Assembly (NCBI GenBank): GCA_937915925.1
Contig: CALGGM010000176.1
Coordinates: forward strand, 1 to 18,925
From: an uncultured Clostridia bacterium
Lineage (GTDB): Bacteria; Bacillota; Clostridia; Christensenellales; CAG-138
Direction of reading: 5' to 3'
DNA length: 18,925 bases
Below, piece after piece: positions 1 through 6,557 of the stretch. The number at the start of each line of letters is the position of its first letter. Position 1 is the stretch's first letter. Below the pieces are notes generated by a model. It was given only the letters and a program-made list of their open reading frames with translations, searched no databases and was not told the DNA's origin. The position numbers were made by a program, and so were the translations under genes.

Positions 1-136
1 GCGTGGTGGTTTTGCCGCAGCCGGAAGGTCCCAGAAGCGTCATGAAATCGCCGTCGTCGATCGTGAGGTTGATGTCGCGAAGAACATGGTTCTCGCCGTA
101 GAATTTATCAATGTGACTTAATACGATCTTGCTCAT
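1..136 (-). CDS. ABC transporter ATP-binding protein, N-terminal 45 residues (partial)
   Basis: Read on the minus strand, the frame opens MSKIVLSHIDKFYGENHVLR and continues to the Walker A motif GPSGCGKTTT before running off the window. This is the nucleotide-binding subunit that powers an import-type ABC transporter at the inner face of the membrane; the FYG..HVL..I start and GPSGCGKTT are typical of the polyamine/iron/spermidine-type (PotA/FbpC-like) ATPases. An AAAGGA ribosome binding site lies 6-8 bases upstream of the ATG. It sits 31 bases after the permease stop and is clearly the next gene in that operon. Signature and Walker B motifs lie outside the window, so the subfamily is inferred from the start and from the partner permease. 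Confidence 0.93.
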   Translation of the reverse strand, partial: MSKIVLSHIDKFYGENHVLRDINLTIDDGDFMTLLGPSGCGKTTT

Positions 137-167
137 GTTGTTTTCCTTTCTTCAATCGGTCGATGGA

Positions 168-2042
168 TTACATGCTCTTGCTGACGTTGCCGCCGAACTT
201 GTCGGCGATGCGGTTGGTGATCAGAATGAACGCGATGATGATGATACAGATCGCGTCCGCCACCTGCGGCATCGCTTCCTTTGAGTAGTTAAAGGACAGG
301 AACGACAGCGTGTAGTTGTCGGAGTTGGTCATCAGGATCGCGATCAGGTCGAGTTCCTTTGCGATACTGATGAAGGAAAGCAGGAAGCCCGACAGGAAGC
401 CGCCCTTGGCGAGCGGGATGACGATCGAAAGGATCCTTCTCCAGAAGCCCGCGCCGTTGATCGTCGCCGCCTCCTCCAGCTCAACCGAGATCTGCATCAT
501 GTTCGAGGAACCGGAGCGGCTGGCGAACGGGAAGTGCTTGACGACCGAAACGATCAGGATCAGCATGAACGATCCGACCAGCGCCGGCACATAGTTGCTC
601 GCGAGCGAGTAGTAGATCGCCGCGAACGCAACGCCCGGCATCAGGTACGGAATGAAGATCAGCTGCTCGACCGCGTTGCCGTACCACTTGCCGCGGCCGC
701 GGGTTGTGATGTAGCCGAAGAACTGACCGAACACCGCCGTGATCAAGGAACCGAGCACGGACAGCTTGACGGTGTTCCACAGCGAGCGGAAGAACTCGGT
801 GTTGCGGAACAGACCCGGCTGATTGAACTGCTCGTTCGGCGCGCTTTCGAGATCGCCGATCCATGCGTACAGGGAAAGGTTGTCAAGCCCGTAGCCCTTG
901 CCGGGTACGATCTGGAACGATTCCATGACGAGGAAGAACAGCGGCATGAACATCGCGAGCACGATGAATACCGAAAGGAAGATCAGCATCGGCCACTTTG
1001 CGCCGCCAAGCGGGATCAGATTGGAACGCGTGCCCTTGCCGCCGATCGTGGCGTAGGATTTGCGCGTGCCGATCAGTTTCTGATTGATGAGAATCGTGCC
1101 CGCCGCGAGCGCGATCATCAGCATGGAGAAGATGTAGCCGACCGCCGCCGTCTGCTGCGATTCGAGGAAGTATTTCATCTTCGTCGCCATGACGTAATAC
1201 TGGATCGTGTTGCCCAGACGCGCCGCAACGCCGTAGGTGCCGATCGACTTGGAAATTGTCATGATCGTCGCCGAAAGGATCGACGGCAGCACCAGCGGCA
1301 GGGTAATGCTCTTTAAAATCTGTGCCTTGTTTGCGCCCTGAATCTCGCCCATCTCCTCAAGCTCGGAGTTGATGGAGCGCAGCGCGCCGGAAACCATGAT
1401 GTAGGAGAATGCGTAATAATGCAGCACCATGACCAGAATGATCGCGATCGGACCGTACGCAAGCCATTCCGGCACCGGTATGCCGAGACCGGTCAGAAGC
1501 CCGTAGTATCCGCCGTACTTCGGCGTGCGGAACACGGTCAGCCACGACAGCGCCTTGCACCACGACGGGATCATGTACGGGATCAGGATCAGCGCGGACA
1601 GAAGGCCCTTGCAGGGAATATCCGTACGAACGATCAGCCACGCCATCAGCGCGCCGAGCGGCACGGAGATGACCGTGACGAAGAAACCGACCGTCAGCGA
1701 ATGCCAAAGCGGCTCCAAAAGGTTCGTGTAAATCTCGGTTCCCTTGATGCCCATATCGCCGGAGGACATGAAGCTGTCCGGTCCGAACAGGAACTTCCAT
1801 GCCCAGATCGAAAAGTCGCCCGGCTTTGCGCCCGGATCCACGAGGCGCGCCATTTCGGCGGAGCCGCGCGTAACCGTAAAGGTATTCAGCACCATCGTCA
1901 GAAGCGGGATGATGATGAATACGAACAGCATCAGCAGCGTGATCAGCACGATCACGTTGAACGGATTGCCGATCACGTTCAGGAACTGGTTCTTCGCCCG
2001 TTCCTTCGTCATCGGAGGACGTTTCCATCCTTTCTTTGCCAT
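168..2042 (-). CDS. ABC transporter permease, two fused membrane domains (FbpB/AfuB-like)
   Basis: A 624-residue inner-membrane protein with two tandem binding-protein-dependent permease (MetI-like) domains in one chain. The first membrane segment is at about residues 29-52. Each half carries an EAA loop, the helix that docks on the ATPase: LEEMGEIQGANKAQ near residues 228-241 and LEEAATINGAGFWRR near 522-536. This double-length layout is known from ferric-iron (FbpB), hexose-phosphate (AfuB) and aminoethylphosphonate-type importers. The start is supported by GGAGG eight bases upstream. It lies 32 bases after the HAD hydrolase and 31 bases before the ATPase. No binding protein gene is in view; it may lie beyond the left edge. 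Substrate cannot be read from the sequence. The HAD partner and the LacI-type operator argue for a small organic, perhaps phosphorylated, solute rather than iron. Confidence 0.93.
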   Translation of the reverse strand: MAKKGWKRPPMTKERAKNQFLNVIGNPFNVIVLITLLMLFVFIIIPLLTMVLNTFTVTRGSAEMARLVDPGAKPGDFSIWAWKFLFGPDSFMSSGDMGIKGTEIYTNLLEPLWHSLTVGFFVTVISVPLGALMAWLIVRTDIPCKGLLSALILIPYMIPSWCKALSWLTVFRTPKYGGYYGLLTGLGIPVPEWLAYGPIAIILVMVLHYYAFSYIMVSGALRSINSELEEMGEIQGANKAQILKSITLPLVLPSILSATIMTISKSIGTYGVAARLGNTIQYYVMATKMKYFLESQQTAAVGYIFSMLMIALAAGTILINQKLIGTRKSYATIGGKGTRSNLIPLGGAKWPMLIFLSVFIVLAMFMPLFFLVMESFQIVPGKGYGLDNLSLYAWIGDLESAPNEQFNQPGLFRNTEFFRSLWNTVKLSVLGSLITAVFGQFFGYITTRGRGKWYGNAVEQLIFIPYLMPGVAFAAIYYSLASNYVPALVGSFMLILIVSVVKHFPFASRSGSSNMMQISVELEEAATINGAGFWRRILSIVIPLAKGGFLSGFLLSFISIAKELDLIAILMTNSDNYTLSFLSFNYSKEAMPQVADAICIIIIAFILITNRIADKFGGNVSKSM

Positions 2043-2074
2043 TATTGTGCCTCCATTCGGTTTGGGATAATGAT

Positions 2075-2833
2075 TTACTGTTCCGATTCGCGTTCCTTCT
2101 TGAGGAGCGTGTAGACGTCGTAGATATCCGTGATCTGATAGTCGGGCTCGACGTCAAACTTCCCGATATCCTTCTGCGGGGTCAAAAAGGAATTGATCTT
2201 GAATACGCGTCCGAAGCCCATCTTGCGGGGTCCGACCACGTCGCGGGAAAGGGTGTCGCCTACAAACGCGCACTCGGACGGATCGAGGTTTGCCTGTGCG
2301 CAGGCGATGCGGAAAATGTTGGGGTGCGGCTTGCGGTAGCCGACGATTGAGGAAAGCGTGATCTCGTCAAAATACTGACGCACGCCGTATTTTTTGAGCG
2401 TGTCAAACACCTGGAACAGGCTGCCCGTGTTGCTGACGACGGCGACATGCATTCCGAGATCTTCCTTTAACGCCTTCAGCATCTCTGCCGCATGCTCGCG
2501 GAGGCTTCTGTCATAGAACGTCGTCTCCCACATATGCGCGATCTCTTCGCTGATCTCCTTGATCTTTTCGCGGTCGACGGGAATGTCGCGAAATCCCCAA
2601 TCGCACCAGATCTCCTCTGGTTTCAACTCGATCTGCGTGCGCTCGGATTCCTTTTTATACGCCTGGATCCCTGCGCCGACGATCTTCCAAAGCGGTTCCG
2701 CCTCGTAGGGCACTTCGATCCCATGCTTTTCCAGGATCCGATAAAGCGAGTATGCCGTCGCTTTGTCGTTTTTTTCATCGGAAAACAGATCCTCAAGCGT
2801 GCCGCCCATATCAAACATGACTGCCTTGATCAT
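2075..2833 (-). CDS. HAD-family hydrolase (HAD-IA type) with atypical motif I
   Basis: A 252-residue soluble haloacid-dehalogenase-superfamily protein. Motif I is FDMGGTLED with the nucleophile Asp8; motif II is VVSNTG (Ser134); motif III is RKPHP (Lys168); motif IV is GDTLSRD (Asp193, Asp198). The helical cap lies between about residues 15 and 105. In phosphatases the residue two after the nucleophile is the general acid Asp; here it is Gly10, so ordinary phosphomonoesterase chemistry is not assured. I chose the inner ATG because GGAGGA lies eight bases before it; the upstream in-frame ATG at 2857 would add eight residues encoded by the ribosome binding site itself and has a poorer site. First gene of the operon with the permease and ATPase, so it probably acts on the imported solute. 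Confidence 0.9.
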   Translation of the reverse strand: MIKAVMFDMGGTLEDLFSDEKNDKATAYSLYRILEKHGIEVPYEAEPLWKIVGAGIQAYKKESERTQIELKPEEIWCDWGFRDIPVDREKIKEISEEIAHMWETTFYDRSLREHAAEMLKALKEDLGMHVAVVSNTGSLFQVFDTLKKYGVRQYFDEITLSSIVGYRKPHPNIFRIACAQANLDPSECAFVGDTLSRDVVGPRKMGFGRVFKINSFLTPQKDIGKFDVEPDYQITDIYDVYTLLKKERESEQ

Positions 2834-2871
2834 CCTGCTGACTCCTCCGTTCCTCATAAATGCTGCGTTAG

Positions 2872-2885
2872 CGCAAACGTTTGCG
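2872..2885. promoter_or_regulatory. LacI/GalR-family operator, perfect palindrome CGCAAACGTTTGCG
   Basis: The 14 bases are their own reverse complement, with the central CG pair and AAACGTTT core characteristic of LacI/GalR-family (including PurR- and CcpA-like) sites. It begins exactly 14 bases downstream of the -10 box of the HAD/ABC operon, so it covers about +8 to +21 of the transcript, a position where a bound repressor blocks early elongation. No LacI-family gene is in the window, so the regulator is unknown. A near-copy with the same geometry stands in front of the mgtC-like gene. Confidence 0.82.
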
Positions 2886-2899
2886 TCCTCTATGGAACA

Positions 2900-2928
2900 A
2901 TATTATCACGCGCGGTCGTCATTGTCAA
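2900..2928 (-). promoter_or_regulatory. Sigma-A promoter of the HAD/ABC operon
   Basis: On the minus strand a consensus -35 box TTGACA (2928-2923) is followed after 17 bases by TAATAT (2905-2900), preceded by TG as an extended -10 element (TGATAATAT). The predicted start is near 2893. The spacing and boxes make this one of the best promoters in the window, and the adjacent operator suggests it is strong but repressed. Confidence 0.82.
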
Positions 2929-3131
2929 TTATCTTTGTGAAATTTTATACAATAAGCTCTATAAAAATTTCCTGTCCGGCTCGCCGCCGATGCGAAAAAT
3001 CGTTCGGTAAATCCTTTGTTCCGCGGTATTTTACTTTGGCTTTCGCGGCGCGTCGGACCGTCCTTTTTCGGTCCCTCTTCCCATCCCCGTCCGATTTCCG
3101 ATTTTTTCCGCAAACGATTGCTTTTTCCCCC
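2929..3131. other. Divergent intergenic core, no gene
   Basis: This is the middle of the 357-base gap between the two divergent operons. It is strongly pyrimidine-rich on the plus strand from about 3050 to 3135. It contains a short hairpin, GGACCG (3055-3060) with CGGTCC (3069-3074), that lacks a downstream T-run and so is not a convincing terminator. Short open frames here have no ribosome binding site or recognisable product. Apart from the operator-like sequence at 3110-3121 I see no further element. Confidence 0.5.
3110..3121. promoter_or_regulatory. Possible weak LacI-type operator GCAAACGATTGC
   Basis: The outer arms GCAA and TTGC are complementary and the centre is CG, but one symmetric pair is mismatched (10 of 12 positions symmetric). 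It differs by one base from the core of the perfect operator at 2872-2885. It lies 10 bases upstream of the -35 box of the EEP-family gene, and its centre is 237 bases from that of the other site, so both could be contacted by one tetrameric repressor. It could also be chance. Confidence 0.35.
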
Positions 3132-3160
3132 TTTTCAAATGAAATCGACTGTGTTATAAT
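3132..3160 (+). promoter_or_regulatory. Sigma-A promoter of the EEP-family gene
   Basis: TTTTCA (3132-3137), a 17-base spacer, then a perfect TATAAT (3155-3160) with the extended -10 dinucleotide TG (TGTTATAAT). The predicted start is near 3167, leaving a leader of about 24 bases before the ribosome binding site and ATG. Because no terminator follows the gene, this promoter may also feed the antiporter operon. Confidence 0.83.
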
Positions 3161-3190
3161 GCACAAATAAAAAAACAGGAGCCGTTCATT

Positions 3191-4219
3191 ATGCTTTCGA
3201 TCCCGTATGCGGAGCGCATTCTCCTCGGCGAACGCGTCCCCTCCTTGGGACAGCTTCGCGTCATGAGGGAGATCCCTGCGTTTTCAGAGCCGGATCTCGT
3301 CTCGCGCACGGAATCGGACGCCGCGTCTTCGGACTGCATCCGCGCCGCCGTCTTCAATGTGGAGCACGGAAACCGGATGCCGGAGATCGTTTCTTTCCTC
3401 CGTTCGTGTGAGGAATTGAAGCATGCGGATATCCTGTTCGGAAACGAGCTGGACGACGGCACGGAACGCAGCGGAAACATCGACGCGTCCCGCGTGCTCG
3501 CCGAGGAGCTCGGCTTTAACTATGCATATGCGTTGGAGTTCATTGAACTTGTCAACCCGAACGATCAGAAGGGCTACGAGGGAAATACGCTGTTTTCCCG
3601 CTGGCCGATCGTTCGCGCCGAGGCGCTGCATCTGCCGGAAGGATACAACTGGTATTTCGACGAGCAGAAGCGCATCGGCGAACGCGTCGCTCTGTTCTGC
3701 GAGCTCGACGTGGCGGGCAAGCGCCTCGGCGCCGTCTGCGTCCACCTCGAGAACCGCACCGTGCCCGCCCTGCGCGCGGCACAGACGGAAGCGATCCTGA
3801 AAAAGGCCGACGAGATGTTCGGAACCCTTCCGATCCTGATCGGCGGCGACTTCAATTCCAACGCTTTCGATTACAGCGAAGCATCCGCCGCCGCGGCATA
3901 CGCGCGGCAAAAGGTCGACGGGACCGTCGTCGACCCCACCTCCATCGAGCCGTTGTTCGACGCAGCGGAACGCGCGGGCTTTGATTACCGTTCGCTGAAC
4001 GGGACGCATCTTCCGACGCGCCGCCGTCCCACCGGAGACGGAACGCTGAAGCTCCATCTGGACTGGATCTTCGGCCGCGGCGTCACCTGCGTACGGCATG
4101 GCATGGTCTCCACGCTTTTGGAGAGCGGAGCAAAGGCGGACGCCTCCGTCCCCGAAGAATCCGGGATGGAACCTCAGTTGTCGGACCATAACGCCGTTTG
4201 GGCGGACGTCCGGCTTTAA
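3191..4219 (+). CDS. Endonuclease/exonuclease/phosphatase (EEP) family protein
   Basis: A 342-residue protein with the metal-dependent EEP fold shared by exonuclease III, DNase I and sphingomyelinases. Visible catalytic motifs are AVFNVEHG (Asn57), the metal-binding Glu in FGNELDDG (Glu86), the His in CVHLEN (His185), GGDFNSN (Asp220, Asn222), LDWIFGRG (Asp291) and the terminal SDHNAVW (His333). All six are in the expected order, so it should be an active phosphodiesterase or phosphatase. There is no signal peptide, so it is likely cytoplasmic. AGGAG nine bases upstream fixes the start. It has its own promoter and is followed after 95 bases by the antiporter operon. Whether the substrate is nucleic acid, a lipid headgroup or a sugar phosphate cannot be told. 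Confidence 0.88.
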   Translation: MLSIPYAERILLGERVPSLGQLRVMREIPAFSEPDLVSRTESDAASSDCIRAAVFNVEHGNRMPEIVSFLRSCEELKHADILFGNELDDGTERSGNIDASRVLAEELGFNYAYALEFIELVNPNDQKGYEGNTLFSRWPIVRAEALHLPEGYNWYFDEQKRIGERVALFCELDVAGKRLGAVCVHLENRTVPALRAAQTEAILKKADEMFGTLPILIGGDFNSNAFDYSEASAAAAYARQKVDGTVVDPTSIEPLFDAAERAGFDYRSLNGTHLPTRRRPTGDGTLKLHLDWIFGRGVTCVRHGMVSTLLESGAKADASVPEESGMEPQLSDHNAVWADVRL

Positions 4220-4314
4220 GTACTTTTCATTCGTATTGGCTTCCCGATCCGTTTCGGGCGCTTCTACCTATTTACATATTTTACAAATCCATACTGCAAA
4301 AGGAGATGCATCCG
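4220..4314. other. Gap between EEP gene and antiporter operon
   Basis: This 95-base gap contains a short CCCGA/TCGGG hairpin (4243-4258) without a T-run, so it is not a clear terminator. It also has a TTTACA hexamer at 4271-4276 without a properly spaced -10 box. The ribosome binding site AAGGAG for mrpE is at its end (about 4300-4305). The sequence does not show where the antiporter transcript starts; read-through from the upstream promoter is possible. Confidence 0.5.
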
Positions 4315-4773
4315 ATGTATCTGCTGCTGTTTTGCCTATGGCTTGCCTGGAATGGGGCAATCACATGGGAGATTTGCATCATCGGCGTTCTGATCACAGC
4401 GTCGATCGGTGTTCTTACCTATTTCCTGATCGGCTATTCCCCGAAAAAGGATCTGCGCTTTCTTTCGCGGCTTCCGCTGTTCTTGGCGTACGTCGCGGTC
4501 CTGCTGTTCGAGATCGTCCGTTCGAGCGTTTCGGTCATCCGCATCATTCTGAACCGCCGCCGCAAGGTGGTGCAGAGCCTCGTCGTGTTCGATACCGAGC
4601 TGAAAACCCGCTTCGGACGGTTCCTGCTCGCAAACTCGATCACGCTGACGCCCGGCACGATCACCGTGCGCACGGAGGGAAACCGGTTTACGGTGCACTG
4701 TCTGAGCCGTGAAATGATCGAGGGCATCAACGAGGGCACGCTCATGAAGCTGCTGAAAAAAATGGAGGCGTGA
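4315..4773 (+). CDS. mrpE: Na+/H+ antiporter subunit E (MrpE/MnhE/MbhA-like)
   Basis: A 152-residue membrane protein, close to the usual length of MrpE. It opens with two membrane segments (residues 1-20 and 22-40), has a third near 53-70, and carries the hallmark LANSITLTPGT that identifies the family, followed by a cytoplasmic C-terminal domain. It is a small subunit of the Mrp-type multi-subunit cation/proton antiporter. Two in-frame ATGs occur; the one at 4306 abuts the AGGAG box, whereas 4315 has a nine-base spacing and is chosen. It is the first of ten consecutive antiporter genes. Its stop codon overlaps the region of the mrpF start. Confidence 0.92.
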   Translation: MYLLLFCLWLAWNGAITWEICIIGVLITASIGVLTYFLIGYSPKKDLRFLSRLPLFLAYVAVLLFEIVRSSVSVIRIILNRRRKVVQSLVVFDTELKTRFGRFLLANSITLTPGTITVRTEGNRFTVHCLSREMIEGINEGTLMKLLKKMEA

Positions 4774-4775
4774 CC

Positions 4776-5078
4776 GTGGAACAGGCTTACCGTATCCTAT
4801 TTATGATTATTCTGCTGTGCCTTGGCTTGGGCATTCTGTTTGCGCTGATCCGCGCGATCCGCGGTCCGCGCACCGCCGACCGCATCATGGGCATCAACAT
4901 GATCGGCACGATGTCGCTTCTGGCGCTTGCCGTGATCGCCCTGCTGTTTCACGAAAGCTGGCTCTTAGACGTCAGCCTGATCTACGGGCTGATCAGCTTC
5001 CTCGCCGTGTGTGTGCTCGTCAAGACGCACCTTGCGCGGCACAAAAACGAAGATCCGGAGGACCCCGACGATGCTTGA
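4776..5078 (+). CDS. mrpF: Antiporter subunit F (MrpF/MnhF/MbhB-like)
   Basis: A 100-residue protein with three membrane helices. The pattern IRGPRTADRIMGINMIGT followed by LLDVSLIYGLISFLAV is the conserved MrpF core, which also includes the membrane Asp (LLDVSLI). The C-terminus is a short acidic tail. Start choice: GTG at 4770 overlaps the mrpE stop but is one base from the GGAGG box (4764-4768). GTG at 4776 has a seven-base spacing and is preferred. It overlaps mrpG by eight bases, implying translational coupling. Confidence 0.9.
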   Translation: MEQAYRILFMIILLCLGLGILFALIRAIRGPRTADRIMGINMIGTMSLLALAVIALLFHESWLLDVSLIYGLISFLAVCVLVKTHLARHKNEDPEDPDDA

Positions 5079-5421
5079 ATGGATCCGTTTTGCGCTCTGC
5101 GCGCTCTTTGCCGCTCTTGGGATCTTTGTGATCTTCACCTCGATCTTCGGCGTATTCCGGTTCCGCTTCGTGCTGAACCGCATGCACTGCGCCGCGATCA
5201 TCGATACGCTCGGCACGCTTCTGCTGCTTCTGAGCCTCATGCTCGCCTCCGAAGCGCCCGTGTACGCCGTAAAGCTTTTGTGCATCGTGCTGTTTTTGTG
5301 GATCGGCAGCCCGATCGCCTCGCACCTCGTCTCGCGGATGGAGCTTCGCACCGACCGGGACGCGCTGTCCCACATGGAACATTCCGAAGAAACGGAGAAG
5401 GACGCGGATGGAATACTTTGA
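5071..5421 (+). CDS. mrpG: Antiporter subunit G (MrpG/MnhG/MbhC-like)
   Basis: A 116-residue protein of typical MrpG length, with three membrane segments and the conserved stretch FGVFRFRFVLNRMHCAA and IDTLGTLLLLL that marks the family. The C-terminal 25 residues are charged and cytoplasmic. GGAGG at 5057-5061 gives a nine-base spacing to the ATG, which lies inside the end of mrpF. The stop overlaps the ATG of the next gene by 14 bases. It is a structural subunit of the antiporter without known direct ion-path residues. Confidence 0.9.
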   Translation: MLEWIRFALCALFAALGIFVIFTSIFGVFRFRFVLNRMHCAAIIDTLGTLLLLLSLMLASEAPVYAVKLLCIVLFLWIGSPIASHLVSRMELRTDRDALSHMEHSEETEKDADGIL

Positions 5422-5677
5422 ATTGCTGCTTTTAGGGCTTTTGGTCATCTGCGGGATCTCCACCTGCCTGACCAAAAACCTTCTTGCGTCGATCGTGATC
5501 TTCATGGCGTACAGCCTGATCATGTCGATCCTTTGGGCGCTTTTGAAGGCGCCGGATCTTGCGGTAACCGAAGCCGCCGTCGGCGCCGGGATCTCGAGCG
5601 TGCTGCTGTTCATCACGCTGAAAAAGCTTCGCGACATTCGCAGAAAGGAACAGGATGAAACGAAAAAACCTTCTTGA
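5408..5677 (+). CDS. MbhD-like antiporter subunit (DUF4040; MrpA fragment homologue)
   Basis: An 89-residue, three-helix protein with the signature APDLAVTEAAVGAGISSVLLF (Glu in TEAA), the PF13244/DUF4040 motif. In Bacillus-type Mrp systems this segment is part of the C-terminal half of MrpA. In archaeal membrane-bound hydrogenases it is the separate subunit MbhD. Here it is a free-standing gene, as in Mbh. ATG follows GGAGAAGGA and overlaps mrpG; its own end overlaps the next gene by 23 bases. It belongs to the ion-translocating membrane module. Confidence 0.9.
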   Translation: MEYFELLLLGLLVICGISTCLTKNLLASIVIFMAYSLIMSILWALLKAPDLAVTEAAVGAGISSVLLFITLKKLRDIRRKEQDETKKPS

Positions 5678-6557
5678 ACGCTTCCGCGAATGGGACGAGG
5701 ACCGCTTCGATCTGACGGCGATGACGGCGGGCGAACTGCACCGTAAGGAACCGGTGAAGGTGCAAAAGTCCCCGATCCCCGACCGCCCCGTGGAACGGCT
5801 TGCCGAGGGCGAGACGCGCGCGTTCCGCCGCATCTTCCCCGTCCTTGCCGCCGTGCTCGGCGTCGTGATGATCACCTTTTTGTTGATGACGGTCGTCGAT
5901 CTGCCGCCGTTCGGCGCCGCGGACGTCCCCTCCGACAACGAGGTCGTCCGCCGCTATGTAGCCGACGGCATGCGCGAGACCGGCGCGGTCAACGTCGTTG
6001 CGGGCGTGATTTTGGACTATCGCGCGTTCGATACGCTCGGCGAATCGCACGTGCTTTACACCGCGCTGACGGCGGTGCTGATCCTGCTGCTTTCTGCGGG
6101 CGAACCGTCCGCGAAAAAGGACGTCGGTTCCGAGCTTCTGCACCGCGACGGGATCGTGACCATGACCGCCTCCGTGCTCGTGCCGATCGTGATCCTGTTC
6201 GGCGTATACATCATTCTGAACGGCCATCTCGGACCGGGCGGCGGGTTCTCGGGCGGCGCGGTCATCGGCGCGGGGCTGATCCTGTATGCGATCGCGTTCG
6301 GTTCCTCGCGCATGGAACGCATTCTGAACCTACGCTCGTTTCGCGTGATCTGCCTCGTCGCGCTGTGCTTTTACAGCCTTTCGAAGTGCTATTCCTTCTT
6401 CTGCGGCGCGAACGGTCTGCACACTGTCTTTTCGCCGGGCGTGCCGGGACGGATCCTCTCCGCGGGGCTGATCCTGCCGCTGAACATCGCCGTCGGCACC
6501 GTCGTTGCCTGCACGATGTACGGGCTCTATTCGCTGTTTCAAAGGGGGCGCATCTGA
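5655..6557 (+). CDS. MbhE-MrpB fusion subunit with N-terminal hydrophilic extension
   Basis: A 300-residue fused antiporter subunit. Residues 1-58 are highly charged, without a signal peptide, and resemble no part of MrpB. Residues 59-148 hold two membrane helices and VNVVAGVILDYRAFDTLGE, the MbhE/MrpA-C-terminal motif. Residues 165-300 form the four-helix MrpB/MnhB domain (PF04039), with NGHLGPGGGFSGG and the SPGVPGRILSAG..LPLNIAVG motif. Bacillus-type systems put the first part at the end of MrpA and keep MrpB separate; archaeal Mbh has separate MbhE and MbhF. The ATG has AAAGGA upstream and overlaps the previous gene. Its stop shares a base with the mrpC start (TGATG). Confidence 0.88.
   Translation: MKRKNLLERFREWDEDRFDLTAMTAGELHRKEPVKVQKSPIPDRPVERLAEGETRAFRRIFPVLAAVLGVVMITFLLMTVVDLPPFGAADVPSDNEVVRRYVADGMRETGAVNVVAGVILDYRAFDTLGESHVLYTALTAVLILLLSAGEPSAKKDVGSELLHRDGIVTMTASVLVPIVILFGVYIILNGHLGPGGGFSGGAVIGAGLILYAIAFGSSRMERILNLRSFRVICLVALCFYSLSKCYSFFCGANGLHTVFSPGVPGRILSAGLILPLNIAVGTVVACTMYGLYSLFQRGRI

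Noticed and set aside
168..2042. Ferric-iron transporter assignment for the fused permease
   Set aside because: The fold matches FbpB, but no iron-responsive (Fur-type) operator is visible; the LacI-type operator and HAD partner point to an organic solute, so no metal-specific name was given.
3055..3074. GGACCG/CGGTCC hairpin as a terminator or regulatory RNA
   Set aside because: Only six base pairs, no T-run on either strand, and it lies between divergent promoters where no transcript is expected to end.
4203..4212. CGGACGTCCG palindrome at the end of the EEP gene
   Set aside because: It lies within the final codons and has no spacing relation to a promoter; GC-rich coding sequence produces such palindromes by chance.
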